DNA of 36,490 bases from Anaerolineales bacterium (GCA_020060465.1 JAGVAD010000057.1:1-36490), one strand, 5' to 3'. Shown: positions 1-8,153, numbered from the stretch's first letter. Translations and numbers: made by a program. The notes: generated by a model from the letters alone, not told the origin.

Positions 1-88
1 CTCGTGGCACCAGATAACCATCCGACGTCTGTGCTGGAACTCCCTGAGTCTACTCATTTTCATCCGCCGACGGTGAGCTTTCGCTCAT
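1..88 (-). CDS. Possible start of a gene running off the left edge, frame interrupted
   Basis: On the minus strand an AGGAG Shine-Dalgarno (95-99) sits six bases before an ATG at 88. That frame reads MSESSPSADENE and stops at a TAG at 50-52. A second ATG at 63, in another frame, overlaps this short reading frame and stays open to the window edge (MKMSRLREFQHRRR, continuing). Either this is a 12-residue upstream ORF coupled to a downstream gene, or one gene carries a frameshift from sequencing or mutation. Too little is visible to name a family. An extended -10 lies upstream at 168-176. Confidence is low because the open stretch is only 21 codons. Confidence 0.25.
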
Positions 89-167
89 CTATAACTCCTA
101 TGAAAATGCAAACCACTGAACCCTCGATTAACAACCGGCTATAGGGGGGAAAACAATGTCTGAAGAT

Positions 168-176
168 ATTATATCA
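168..176 (-). promoter_or_regulatory. Extended -10 element, minus strand
   Basis: Read on the minus strand this is TGATATAAT, a TGn extended -10 with a perfect TATAAT. It lies in an AT-rich stretch downstream of the serine-palmitoyltransferase-like gene and points toward the left edge, about 80 bases before the ATG at 88. No good -35 is seen. Bases 145-228 hold no other feature that I can support. Confidence 0.3.
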
Positions 177-228
177 TAAATATTACAATTTTTATTGAAT
201 CGAAATCACCACACCTACGCGAGGGCAT

Positions 229-1416
229 CTAAGACCCAATCAACCCCATTTCTCGGCCCACCCGACCAAAGACATCCAACACTTTTTCGAGTTGTTCTTC
301 GGTATGTGTGGCCATATAACTGGTACGCAGCAATTCCTGACCGGCCGGCACCGCCGGGCTGAGCACCGGATTCACAAAAACGCCCGCGTCGAAAAGGGCT
401 TTCCACACAAAAATGGTGCGCATTGTGTCGCCGATCAAAATGGGAATAATAGGCGACTGCGAATTGCCGGTGTTGAAACCCATCGCCTGATACGCCTGGC
501 GCATTCTCTCGCCAATCTGGTTGACACGGGCGATGCGTTCAGGTTCATCCCGCATTACTTCCAGCGCCGCCAAAGCAGCGGCAGCGTTCGCCGGTGGAAT
601 ACTGGCGCTGAAGATCAGCGCACGTGCGAAATGCTTAATATAGTGAATAACATCGGCGGAACCGGCGATAAAACCGCCCAGCGAGGCAAATGACTTGCTG
701 AAAGTGGACATAATGAGATCCACTTCTTCCGTCACGCCAAAATGCGCCGCCGTGCCCCTTCCGCCGCCAAGCACCCCCATGGCGTGAGCGTCATCCACCA
801 TCAGGCGAGCGCCGTACTTCTTGCACAAGGCAAGAATCTCCGGCAGCGGGGCAATGTCGCCGCCCATGCTGTACAATCCATCTACGACCACCAGCTTCCC
901 CTTACTATCGGGGATATTGGACAGGACGCGCTCCAGATCCGCCATATCGTTGTGGCGAAAGCGCCTGGTCTCTCCCCAGCTCAGACGGGCGCCGTCCACA
1001 ATGCTGGCATGATCGTCTTTATCCAGGATCACCACATCGCCGCGACCCACAATGGCACTGATCGTCCCCAGGTTGGTCTGCATGCCGGTCGAAAATACCA
1101 GGGCAGCCTCCTTACCCACCCATTTTGCCAGCTCTTGTTCCAGTTGTTCGTGCATTTCCAACGTGCCGTTCAAAAACCGTGAACCGGTGCAGCTCGTGCC
1201 GTACTTGCGAATGGCATCCTCCGCCGCCTGACGGACTTTGGGATGCGTGGTCAATCCCAGGTAGTTGTTGGAGCCGCACATGATCAGGCGGTGACCGCGA
1301 TAATCCGCCTCGTTGCCTTCGTTGCCTGTCAAGGGGATAAAATATGGGTAGATTCCGGCTGCCTGGGCATCCTTTGCGGCAGTAAACTGAGAACATTTTT
1401 CAAAGATATCCATCAT
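229..1416 (-). CDS. Serine palmitoyltransferase-like alpha-oxoamine synthase
   Basis: This is a PLP-dependent enzyme of the alpha-oxoamine synthase family (395 aa), which condenses an acyl-thioester with an amino acid and releases CO2. Visible landmarks are SNNYLGL near residues 49-55, the cofactor-stacking His136 (DDHASI), DDAH at 208-211 and the PLP lysine K241 in TFSKS. The stretches RFRHND (152-157) and the PAGQELLR-type region near 357-364 resemble bacterial serine palmitoyltransferases more than BioF or Kbl, as I remember those families. The start is the first ATG of an ATG-ATG pair behind AAAGGAG (plus-strand 1424-1430), not the upstream in-frame codon. The gene follows the reductase at 1459-2283 with a 42-base gap, so the two are probably one operon giving 3-ketosphinganine and then sphinganine. 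8-amino-7-oxononanoate synthase remains an alternative name. Confidence 0.75.
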   Translation of the reverse strand: MMDIFEKCSQFTAAKDAQAAGIYPYFIPLTGNEGNEADYRGHRLIMCGSNNYLGLTTHPKVRQAAEDAIRKYGTSCTGSRFLNGTLEMHEQLEQELAKWVGKEAALVFSTGMQTNLGTISAIVGRGDVVILDKDDHASIVDGARLSWGETRRFRHNDMADLERVLSNIPDSKGKLVVVDGLYSMGGDIAPLPEILALCKKYGARLMVDDAHAMGVLGGGRGTAAHFGVTEEVDLIMSTFSKSFASLGGFIAGSADVIHYIKHFARALIFSASIPPANAAAALAALEVMRDEPERIARVNQIGERMRQAYQAMGFNTGNSQSPIIPILIGDTMRTIFVWKALFDAGVFVNPVLSPAVPAGQELLRTSYMATHTEEQLEKVLDVFGRVGREMGLIGS

Positions 1417-1458
1417 GATTTCGCTCCTTTGAACCGTATAGAGAAAGCCTGGCAACGA

Positions 1459-2283
1459 TTAATGCGATTGCCGGATTTGTCGCTGCGCCCGTGCTAACAA
1501 CATGTCCAGTATTGGATATTGAAGATTTCCCGTCAGGCGCAGCGCCCAAAAAATAATGCGCGAGCCAAAGTCGGGCAAGATATGATATTGCTCCCGCTCA
1601 ATGCCGCGCACCACCGCTTGCGCTACCTTCTCAGCAGAGATAACCCCTAACTCTGGGAGCAGATACTTGAGTTCTGGCGGTTTATATTGATTCTCATAAG
1701 CCAGTTGAGGGGTATCTGTATCCGGGGGAAGGACGATAGAAACCCGGATTCCCAACGGCTTCAATTCCATGCGCAGCGCGTCCGAGAAGCCGCGCAGAGC
1801 GAATTTCGAACCACTGTAGGCGGTATAGCCAAACACCCCCACCTCCGAAGCCAGCGAACCGAAATTGACAATTGTTCCCGAACCTCGCTGGATCATTCCG
1901 GGCAATAGCGACTTGATGACATGCACCGTACCAAAATAATTGACTTCCATCATCCAGCGAAAAATTGACAGATCCAATTCTTGCACATAACCAGGATGCG
2001 CAGCCCCAGCGGCGTTGATCAAAATATCTGGCAAACCAACGTGGGCGACCAGCCACTCCGCCATCGCCTGCACCTGGACAGCATCACAGACATCCACGCA
2101 GTAATAGCGATGAGCGGCGTTGTCAACTGCTGGCAACGATTCCAAAGCCCGTTTTAGTTTCTGTTCATCCCTCGCCGCCAATACGACAACAGCATTACGG
2201 GCGGCAAGCGCCTTCGCCAAAGCCAACCCAATGCCGCTGGATCCGCCCGTGAGCAAAACAATTTTCTGTTCAATTTTCACCAT
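1459..2283 (-). CDS. SDR oxidoreductase, 3-ketosphinganine reductase (KDSR)-like
   Basis: This is a classical short-chain dehydrogenase/reductase of 274 aa. The NAD(P) motif TGGSSGIG is at 12-19, NAAG at 90-93, the catalytic Ser at 143, and YSGSK supplies Tyr156 and Lys160. The segment PPDTDTPQLAYENQYKP (186-202) strongly recalls eukaryotic KDSR/FVT1, where PPDTDTPG plus a following E-N motif is characteristic. A C-terminal hydrophobic stretch (about 242-265) could associate with the membrane. It would reduce 3-ketosphinganine with NADPH at the cytoplasmic face. ATG at 2283 is preferred over the adjacent upstream GTG because GAGG lies at a better distance. It is the first gene of the pair with the SPT-like enzyme. 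A generic SDR function cannot be excluded, but the neighbour supports the call. Confidence 0.7.
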   Translation of the reverse strand: MVKIEQKIVLLTGGSSGIGLALAKALAARNAVVVLAARDEQKLKRALESLPAVDNAAHRYYCVDVCDAVQVQAMAEWLVAHVGLPDILINAAGAAHPGYVQELDLSIFRWMMEVNYFGTVHVIKSLLPGMIQRGSGTIVNFGSLASEVGVFGYTAYSGSKFALRGFSDALRMELKPLGIRVSIVLPPDTDTPQLAYENQYKPPELKYLLPELGVISAEKVAQAVVRGIEREQYHILPDFGSRIIFWALRLTGNLQYPILDMLLARAQRQIRQSH

Positions 2284-2313
2284 CACACCTCAACGGTAAG
2301 GGATGCAGAGTAA

Positions 2314-2321
2314 ATTATAAT
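2314..2321. promoter_or_regulatory. Overlapping divergent -10 elements (ATTATAAT)
   Basis: The eight bases ATTATAAT contain TATAAT on the plus strand (2316-2321) and TATAAT on the minus strand (2314-2319). Starts about seven bases away give a leader of roughly 33 bases for ychF and 24 bases for the SDR-SPT pair. I see no convincing -35 on either side. Confidence 0.5.
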
Positions 2322-2360
2322 AGAAAAAGCCGTGCGGATATGCTTCAGGAGGCTAATCAC

Positions 2361-3461
2361 ATGTCCCTGGGAATCGCCATCGTTGGATTACCCAATGTGG
2401 GCAAGAGCACCGTATTCAACGCCCTCACCGGCGCGCAGAATGCGGCGGTTGCGAACTATCCTTTCTGCACCATCCAGCCCAACCGCGCCATCGTGCCTCT
2501 GCCAGACGAACGTCTGGATCAGTTGGCGAAGCTGGTCAAAGTCCCTAACGTTATTCATGCAACGGTGGAATTCGTAGATGTGGCTGGTCTGGTCAAGGGC
2601 GCCAGCCGCGGCGAAGGGCTGGGCAACCAGTTCCTGAGCCAGATTCGTGAAACCGCTGCTATCCTGCACATTGTACGCTGCTTCGATGATCCGAACGTGG
2701 TGCATGTCAACGCCCTCCCCAGCCCGCGCCAGGATATCGAAGTGATCAATCTGGAACTGGCGCTGGCTGATTTGCAACACCTGGAAAGGAAGATCGAACG
2801 CTTACAAAGCGCGGTCAAAGGCGACAAAAAGCTGGCGCCTGTGCTGGAAATGTGCGAGCGCCTGCGAGATCACCTCGGGCGCGGACTGCCGGCGTCTCGT
2901 TTCCCTGAAGCCAGCGATGACAAATTTCTCGAATTAAACCACGAATTGCGCCTGCTAACGGCCAAACCCATGATCTATGTGGCAAACGTGGACGAGAACT
3001 GCCTCAGCGAAGCCAATCCTTATCTGCTAGAAACCCGTCAGGTGGCCGCCGAACAAGGCGTGGAGTTGGTTGTGCTTTGCGCAAAGCTCGAACAAGAATT
3101 GCAAGAGATGGAGCCTCAGGAACGGCAGGAATATCTGGCTTTGGCGGGCATTGAAACCAGCGGGCTGGAACAAGTGATCCGCAAAAGTTTTGAACTGCTC
3201 GATTTAATCAGTTTCTTCACCTTCAACCAGAACGAGGCGCGCGCCTGGAACGCCCCACGCGGCGTGACCGCGCCCAAAGCCGCCGGGATCATCCACACGG
3301 ATTTCGAGCGTGGGTTCATCCGCGCCGAGGTTATCCCTTTCGATGTATTTGTTAAATTTGGCAGCTCGGCGGCCGTCAAAGCCGCCGGTCAAATGCGCCT
3401 GGAAGGCAAAGAATATATCGTCCAGGATGGCGATGTGATCTATTTCCGCTTCAATGTGTGA
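2361..3461 (+). CDS. ychF: Redox-regulated ATPase YchF (OLA1 family)
   Basis: A 366-residue Obg-related P-loop NTPase, the usual length for YchF. The P-loop GLPNVGKST is at 9-17 and the G3 DVAG at 73-76. The G4 position reads NVDE (209-212) in place of NKxD, the change that gives YchF/OLA1 its preference for ATP over GTP. A coiled-coil insert (about 138-155) and a C-terminal TGS domain (about 281-364) complete the architecture. The family binds ribosomes and has been linked to stress responses. ATG at 2361 is chosen because AGGAGG (2347-2352) precedes it by eight bases, whereas an in-frame ATG seven codons upstream has no such site. Its stop is eight bases from the convergent kimA-like gene. 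Confidence 0.95.
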   Translation: MSLGIAIVGLPNVGKSTVFNALTGAQNAAVANYPFCTIQPNRAIVPLPDERLDQLAKLVKVPNVIHATVEFVDVAGLVKGASRGEGLGNQFLSQIRETAAILHIVRCFDDPNVVHVNALPSPRQDIEVINLELALADLQHLERKIERLQSAVKGDKKLAPVLEMCERLRDHLGRGLPASRFPEASDDKFLELNHELRLLTAKPMIYVANVDENCLSEANPYLLETRQVAAEQGVELVVLCAKLEQELQEMEPQERQEYLALAGIETSGLEQVIRKSFELLDLISFFTFNQNEARAWNAPRGVTAPKAAGIIHTDFERGFIRAEVIPFDVFVKFGSSAAVKAAGQMRLEGKEYIVQDGDVIYFRFNV

Positions 3462-3469
3462 AGTCTGAT

Positions 3470-5455
3470 TTACCCACTTTCAGACTCTCCCACTTGATAC
3501 GGCACTTCAACGATAACAATTCCCGGTCGGAAGAGCAGGGCTTTGCGCAACCACTCGGCGGTGTTGGCATGTAAGATGCTGCTAACCGTATGGGGCGAGA
3601 CAAAATGCGGCACGACCACGGTGATGATCTCGCCAGGCTGCCGTTGTTCGGCGAGGTTCTCGATATATTCCAGTAAAGGTTCAACCAACAACCGATAAGG
3701 CGAATCCAGAATTACCAGGCGCGTGCCATCTCCCCACGACTCCCATTTTGAACGCACCTTTTCCGCATCTTCGGGTTCAATGGCAACATGCACTGCGGTG
3801 ACATCATCGGAGAGTGAGCGAGCGTAGTTTAAGGCGTGCAACGCGCCGCGATGCACTGTGGAGATCAGCAAAATCACCCGGTGTCTCTGAATGGTGCGCG
3901 GGCTGCCGAAATCTTCTAACGTAAGTTTGCTGGCTAGGTCTTTATAATGGCGATGCACCGCTGTGAATGCGCTGACCAACGTGGGGATAATCAGCAGAAC
4001 GATCCAGGCGCCATCTCGAAACTTGGTCACCGCAAAGACCATCATGACTATCGCGGTGCAAACAGCGCCAAACCCGTTGACCACCATCTTCAATAACCAG
4101 CGCGGGTCGTGATGCACAGAAGAGCCTGCCTCTTTGAGGCTTTGCCCGAGCTGGAGGCGTCCCGACTTCCACCAGCGCCGCGCCATACCGAACTGGGAGA
4201 GGGTGAATGAGAGGAACACGCCTATTGCATACAGCGGAATGAGCGCCGTTACGCTGGCTTGAAAGATCAGGATCAGCAGGCTGGCGATCACCGCCAATGT
4301 AACAATACCCCGCGAATACACCAGACGGCTGCCGCGGAAGGTCAATTGACGAGGTAAATACCCGTCACGCGCCACCAGGGCGCTTAAGCGTGGAAAATCG
4401 GCAAATGCCGTGTTTGCCGCCATGATTAAAATAACGGTTGTCGCGCCAATGGTCATCAAATAGATCGTGTTGCGGCCATTAAAAACGGTGCGCGCCAACT
4501 GCGAGATGACCGTCTCGAACTCTGAAGGTACTGCGCCGATCTGTCCGCTTAAAAAGGTAATGCTCAAAAACAAAGTACTCAGAATGAACGCCATGGCGAT
4601 CAGAGTGACGCCGGCGTTATGGCTGCGTGGTTCGCGAAAAGCGGTGATGCCATTCGAAATCGCCTCGATGCCGGTCAAGGCGGTCGTCCCGCTCGAAAAA
4701 GCGTGCAAGATCAAAAACAGTGTAATCGGTTGGAGCGCGTGGATCATCTCGATTTCTGGCGGATCCACCACTTTGCCCAGACCGCCGGTGAAATAGCGGA
4801 ACAAGCCAAAGATCACCGTAGAAAACATCATTACCAGAAAGAAATAAGTTGGGATGGCGAAAGTGATGCCCGATTCTCGGACGCCGCGCAGATTGATCAA
4901 CATGACGAAGAAAACCATGCCTACGGCAATCCATACTCGAAGATCGGTTAAAGCCGGGAACGCCGACACCAATTGCGCCACACCCGAAGAGATAGATACG
5001 GATACAGTAAGGATATAATCGGTCAACAAAGCTGCCGCGGCGACCTGAGCCGGTAAATCCCCCAGGTTATCTCGCGAGACAATGTAGGAACCGCCGCCGT
5101 TGGGGTAAGCATGGATCGTCTGCTCATAGGAAATTGTCACGATGGCTAATAAAGCGACAATCGCAATCGAGATCGGAAAGGCATAACCAAGCGCAGCGGT
5201 TCCAGCAACAGCCAGAATAACCAGAATTTCCTGTGTGGCGTAAGCCGTCGAAGATAGAGCATCGGAAGCAAAAACAGCCAGACCAATGGCTTTGCCAATC
5301 GTCTGGTGCGGCGCATCTGCGGTGGACAAAGGGCGTCCAATCAACCAGGTGCGCCAGGATTTAGGCGGCTGATATTCCGAGCCGCGATATAAGACTCCCG
5401 TTTCCAGGAGATAATCGTCGCCAGGGTTCGTTTCTATACCCATAATCGTTTTCAT
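3470..5455 (-). CDS. kimA: KimA-type potassium importer (APC superfamily)
   Basis: A 661-residue polytopic transporter with about 12 membrane helices (roughly 55-480) and a cytoplasmic C-terminal domain of about 170 residues with a universal-stress-like look. It would be annotated as an amino acid permease by default. Its signature segments match, as I recall it, Bacillus subtilis KimA (YdaO), a high-affinity K+:H+ symporter: SDALSSTAY (64-72), AYPNGGGSYIVS (116-127), DYILTVSVSIS (146-156) and LTGIEAISN. D65 with Y72, and D146/T150/S154, keep the spacing of the acidic and hydroxyl residues reported to bind K+. KimA proteins are inhibited by c-di-AMP. The 85-base upstream gap is too short for a ydaO-type riboswitch. 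The start has only a weak ribosome-binding site, and Met5 is an alternative. Confidence 0.8.
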   Translation of the reverse strand: MKTIMGIETNPGDDYLLETGVLYRGSEYQPPKSWRTWLIGRPLSTADAPHQTIGKAIGLAVFASDALSSTAYATQEILVILAVAGTAALGYAFPISIAIVALLAIVTISYEQTIHAYPNGGGSYIVSRDNLGDLPAQVAAAALLTDYILTVSVSISSGVAQLVSAFPALTDLRVWIAVGMVFFVMLINLRGVRESGITFAIPTYFFLVMMFSTVIFGLFRYFTGGLGKVVDPPEIEMIHALQPITLFLILHAFSSGTTALTGIEAISNGITAFREPRSHNAGVTLIAMAFILSTLFLSITFLSGQIGAVPSEFETVISQLARTVFNGRNTIYLMTIGATTVILIMAANTAFADFPRLSALVARDGYLPRQLTFRGSRLVYSRGIVTLAVIASLLILIFQASVTALIPLYAIGVFLSFTLSQFGMARRWWKSGRLQLGQSLKEAGSSVHHDPRWLLKMVVNGFGAVCTAIVMMVFAVTKFRDGAWIVLLIIPTLVSAFTAVHRHYKDLASKLTLEDFGSPRTIQRHRVILLISTVHRGALHALNYARSLSDDVTAVHVAIEPEDAEKVRSKWESWGDGTRLVILDSPYRLLVEPLLEYIENLAEQRQPGEIITVVVPHFVSPHTVSSILHANTAEWLRKALLFRPGIVIVEVPYQVGESESG

Positions 5456-5540
5456 CCATTCTACGCCGATGTAATCTTGTTCGCCCAGGTTTTAACGACG
5501 CAGGCTGAAAGTAATATCGGCGGCAAATATAGTTTGATCT

Positions 5541-6392
5541 TTAGATCGGTTCAGCTCGCTCACGAACGCACTCCTGATAAGCCTGCATCAATTTTCGCGT
5601 AAGTTTGCCCGGTTGTCCATTACCAACCACGTATTGATCAATCTGACGCACTGGCAGCACACCGCGGCTGGAGCTAGAGATGAAGGCTTCCTCCAGTGCA
5701 GGCAAATCAGCGAGCCGCGCTGCCTCGCCTCTTAAAACGATGCCCAATCGTTGAGCGCATTCCAACACCAACGAACGGGTGACACCGGCCAACACACCCT
5801 CTTGGGCAGTCCACAATTCGCCGTTTTTGACGGCGTAAAAATTACTGCTCAATCCCTCCAATAATCGGCCATCCGGCGCGACCATGATCGCCTCATGAAC
5901 TCCCGCTGGAAGAGAGCGACGCACAGGTTCAGCGCGGGCGATAAAGCGGGTCAGTTTGGCTTGCGGAAGCTGGCGCTGTAAATCGCTGGTGATCACCCGC
6001 ACGCCTTCCTGATAAGCAGATGGGGGCAGGCTCATCAAGGGTTCGCTGGCAATATACACCACGCCCGGGCAATCTTCCAGATCCAGCGTGAGGCGGAAAC
6101 GCCGATCTGAGGAGGGAGAAGACTCCGCCAGAATGCGGCGCAATGCTGCCCTCAGCGCCCCCTCGTCTAAATAGACGGGTTTGCCCGCCAGTCTTGCGGT
6201 CTCTTCCAGGCGGCGGAAGTGATCGCTCAGGCATAACACCTTCGCGCCTTCGTAAGTGCGGAAAGTCGTGTACGCGCCGCCGGGGAGGAGACGGGAAGAT
6301 TCATCCAATGTCTCGGCTGGATGCGGCAAAGTCGCTGGTTCCAAATTGGAGCCAGCATCATCAGGGATGAGTTTCCAAACCAGAACAGACAT
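5541..6392 (-). CDS. Class IV PLP aminotransferase / aminodeoxychorismate lyase-like
   Basis: A 283-residue member of fold-type IV PLP enzymes, which includes branched-chain aminotransferase, D-amino acid aminotransferase and 4-amino-4-deoxychorismate lyase (PabC). Visible are GGAYTTFRTYEG (38-49), the likely PLP lysine K146 in AKLTRF, and the LLEGLSSNFYAV segment (177-187) with the conserved Glu179 that contacts the pyridine nitrogen. Length and the KLTRF context look more like the PabC/D-aminotransferase side than BCAT (about 300-350 aa), but substrate cannot be fixed from sequence. No pabA or pabB is next to it. It is flanked on the same strand by the CDF exporter (83 bases upstream) and the potassium importer (85 bases downstream). 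The ATG has no obvious Shine-Dalgarno. Confidence 0.8.
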   Translation of the reverse strand: MSVLVWKLIPDDAGSNLEPATLPHPAETLDESSRLLPGGAYTTFRTYEGAKVLCLSDHFRRLEETARLAGKPVYLDEGALRAALRRILAESSPSSDRRFRLTLDLEDCPGVVYIASEPLMSLPPSAYQEGVRVITSDLQRQLPQAKLTRFIARAEPVRRSLPAGVHEAIMVAPDGRLLEGLSSNFYAVKNGELWTAQEGVLAGVTRSLVLECAQRLGIVLRGEAARLADLPALEEAFISSSSRGVLPVRQIDQYVVGNGQPGKLTRKLMQAYQECVRERAEPI

Positions 6393-6475
6393 AGCGCGCC
6401 GGCTTCAAGGTTGATTACAACGCCCTGCAGCATTGTTCGCATACAGGACTTCAGTTCGTGAACGGGTTTTCTTCA

Positions 6476-7495
6476 TCAGGACGTTTGACAGGGCTGAGGA
6501 TAGGTGACCGGATGATAGTGAACATAAACGCGTCGCACCAGGTCTAAATGTTCGTAGATTAAATTCTCTACTTCAGTGGAAATGCAGTCTCCAGCAGCCA
6601 CCGATAATCCACCTTCTACGCCGATCGTCAGGTTGACGACAATATAAGGCCCGAAGCGATGAGCGTGCACTTCCTCGACGCTCTTGACGTCTTCGATCGT
6701 CGTTGCCAATTGGGTAATTTGCTGCGCCAGTTCTTCGCTGGGTACAGCGTCCATTAATTCCGCGGAAGACTGACGCAACACTTCCACGCCGGTGCGCAAG
6801 ATCAACAACGCCACCAGCGCTCCAACCAGCGGATCCACCCAGGGCAACCCCTCCCGCCCCAAAAAGATGCCCACCGAGGCGGCAGAGGCGGAAAACACAT
6901 CATTGCGGTGATCATACGCAAGGGCGCTAACCGCTGGATTATTCGTCTGGCTGCCTAAACGACGCGTGTAACCATAAAGGACGATTTTTGCCCCAACCGT
7001 TATCAGGGCAATCCATAACGCCAGAAGAGAGGCGCCTGTTGAAGCGGCCTGGCCGGAAACTAGATCGAAAACGTTATTGATCGAGTCCCAGAAGACCGCG
7101 ATACCGGTGGTCAGAATGAAAGCGCCCACCACCAAAGAGGCGATGCTCTCCAATTGGCTATGCCCGTAAGGGTGACTTTCATCCGCAGGTTTGATAGACA
7201 GGCGCATAAACACAGCGACGACCAAATAGTAAGCCACATCTGAGGAAGAGTTCACCCCTTCTGCCAGCAGCGCCGGGCTGTGACCAAGAATCCCCACGCT
7301 GGTCTTTAACAGCGCTAAGATAATATTAGCCGCCAACCCCAGGTTGACGGCTCGCTGACTTCTTGCCTGTCGTAGAGAAGAGGCGCGTCGTTGATCGGGC
7401 CTTTCGCGAAGCGTCGCACCATTGTTGACTGCATCCGGATGGATTTCTACCGATCGAACGACTGCCGGTTCCTGACTGGAAAATGAATCTGGCAT
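6476..7495 (-). CDS. Cation diffusion facilitator metal exporter
   Basis: A CDF-family efflux protein of 339 aa that exchanges cytoplasmic divalent metal for protons. It has an unusually long cytosolic N-terminus (about 48 residues), six predicted helices, HPYGHSQLE (108-116) and a C-terminal dimerisation domain (about 250-335). The transport site is N82xxxD86 in helix 2 and D195xxxD199 in helix 5. The absence of the HxxxD found in Zn/Fe-type members points toward the Mn(II) group, where N/D-D-D-D sites occur. This is inference from family knowledge. GAGGT (7505-7509) precedes the ATG at 7495 by nine bases, and a TATAAT lies just upstream, so the leader would be only about 16 bases. Confidence 0.88.
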   Translation of the reverse strand: MPDSFSSQEPAVVRSVEIHPDAVNNGATLRERPDQRRASSLRQARSQRAVNLGLAANIILALLKTSVGILGHSPALLAEGVNSSSDVAYYLVVAVFMRLSIKPADESHPYGHSQLESIASLVVGAFILTTGIAVFWDSINNVFDLVSGQAASTGASLLALWIALITVGAKIVLYGYTRRLGSQTNNPAVSALAYDHRNDVFSASAASVGIFLGREGLPWVDPLVGALVALLILRTGVEVLRQSSAELMDAVPSEELAQQITQLATTIEDVKSVEEVHAHRFGPYIVVNLTIGVEGGLSVAAGDCISTEVENLIYEHLDLVRRVYVHYHPVTYPQPCQTS

Positions 7496-7517
7496 GCCGT
7501 TGATACCTCAGCGGCAT

Positions 7518-7525
7518 ATTATAAT
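7518..7525 (-). promoter_or_regulatory. -10 element for the CDF gene (ATTATAAT, two-way)
   Basis: TATAAT is present on the minus strand at 7518-7523, placing a start near 7511, sixteen bases before the CDF ATG and just ahead of its GAGGT. As at 2314-2321, the octamer is nearly symmetric and also reads TATAAT on the plus strand (7520-7525), where no gene follows. No clear -35 is seen. Confidence 0.45.
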
Positions 7526-7536
7526 CGAAAAGAATA

Positions 7537-7567
7537 CGACCTTCCGCTTCGAAGACGTGGAAGGTCG
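7537..7567 (-). terminator. Terminator of the DUF4332 gene
   Basis: A perfect nine-base-pair stem (CGACCTTCC at 7537-7545 with GGAAGGTCG at 7559-7567) encloses a 13-base loop. On the minus strand it is followed by TATTCTTTT, a moderate T tract. It lies 91 bases after the DUF4332 stop and immediately ahead of the -10 of the next gene. Confidence 0.55.
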
Positions 7568-7657
7568 CTCTATGACGAACACGCCTTCAAAAGGCTGCGC
7601 TTCTCTAGCAGCAACGCTTCATCCGATGGCGGCGCAGGCAGCTTTTAGATTGCGCTC

Positions 7658-8062
7658 TTAATATGTGATTTGACGGGGCAGACTCTTTGCCTGTTCAACC
7701 CAGCTTTGCACCTGCGATAGCACCGGCAGGCGACGCACCAGCTTTTTCTCGGCGTTGACGGCGGTCATCTTTTCCAGCAGATGTTCTGGGTTGCGCTGAG
7801 CCAGCTCCATCACGGTATCCACCCCCGCCGCCTCCAGCAGGTCGGAATATTCCGAACCCACACCGCGAATACGGAAGAGGTCCACATGGTTAACCCATTC
7901 CAGGATCAGTTTTTCACTCACTCCAGTTTTTTCTGCCAGTTCCTGACGACCCTTGGGCGTAGCGCCCATTTTTAGCAAGGCTTCTGTGCTGCCCACTCCT
8001 GCAGCCTTGAGTTTCTGCGCATAAACTTCGCCAATGCCTTCAACATCTATCAGCTTTGCCAT
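7658..8062 (-). CDS. DUF4332 helix-hairpin-helix protein
   Basis: A small soluble protein of 134 aa with two helix-hairpin-helix-like units: DVEGIGEVYAQKL near 6-18 and RIRGVGSEYSDLL near 64-76. This matches DUF4332, a family related to HhH nucleic-acid-binding modules, whose cellular role is not established. GIG and GVG hairpins are the expected backbone-phosphate contacts. Two adjacent ATGs follow AGGAGG. The second (8062) has the better five-base spacing and is chosen. The gene has its own promoter and terminator and appears to be monocistronic. Confidence 0.8.
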   Translation of the reverse strand: MAKLIDVEGIGEVYAQKLKAAGVGSTEALLKMGATPKGRQELAEKTGVSEKLILEWVNHVDLFRIRGVGSEYSDLLEAAGVDTVMELAQRNPEHLLEKMTAVNAEKKLVRRLPVLSQVQSWVEQAKSLPRQITY

Positions 8063-8125
8063 CATGTCCTCCTGGAAATTTTATTTGCTTATCTTTGATA
8101 GAATCGGCTCCGATTTTCAGGTGAG

Positions 8126-8153
8126 ATTATACCAGAATCTACTCCTTTGCAAA
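8126..8153 (-). promoter_or_regulatory. Promoter of the DUF4332 gene
   Basis: On the minus strand TTTGCA (8148-8153) stands 16 bases from TATAAT (8126-8131), giving a start near 8119 and a leader of about 57 bases to the ATG at 8062. The rest of the 8063-8350 gap has no gene that I can support. Confidence 0.5.

Noticed and set aside
6408..6420. TTCAAGGTTGATT, the same 13-mer as at 13807
   Set aside because: A shared 13-mer is expected many times by chance in 36 kb, and the second copy lacks the pairing partner.
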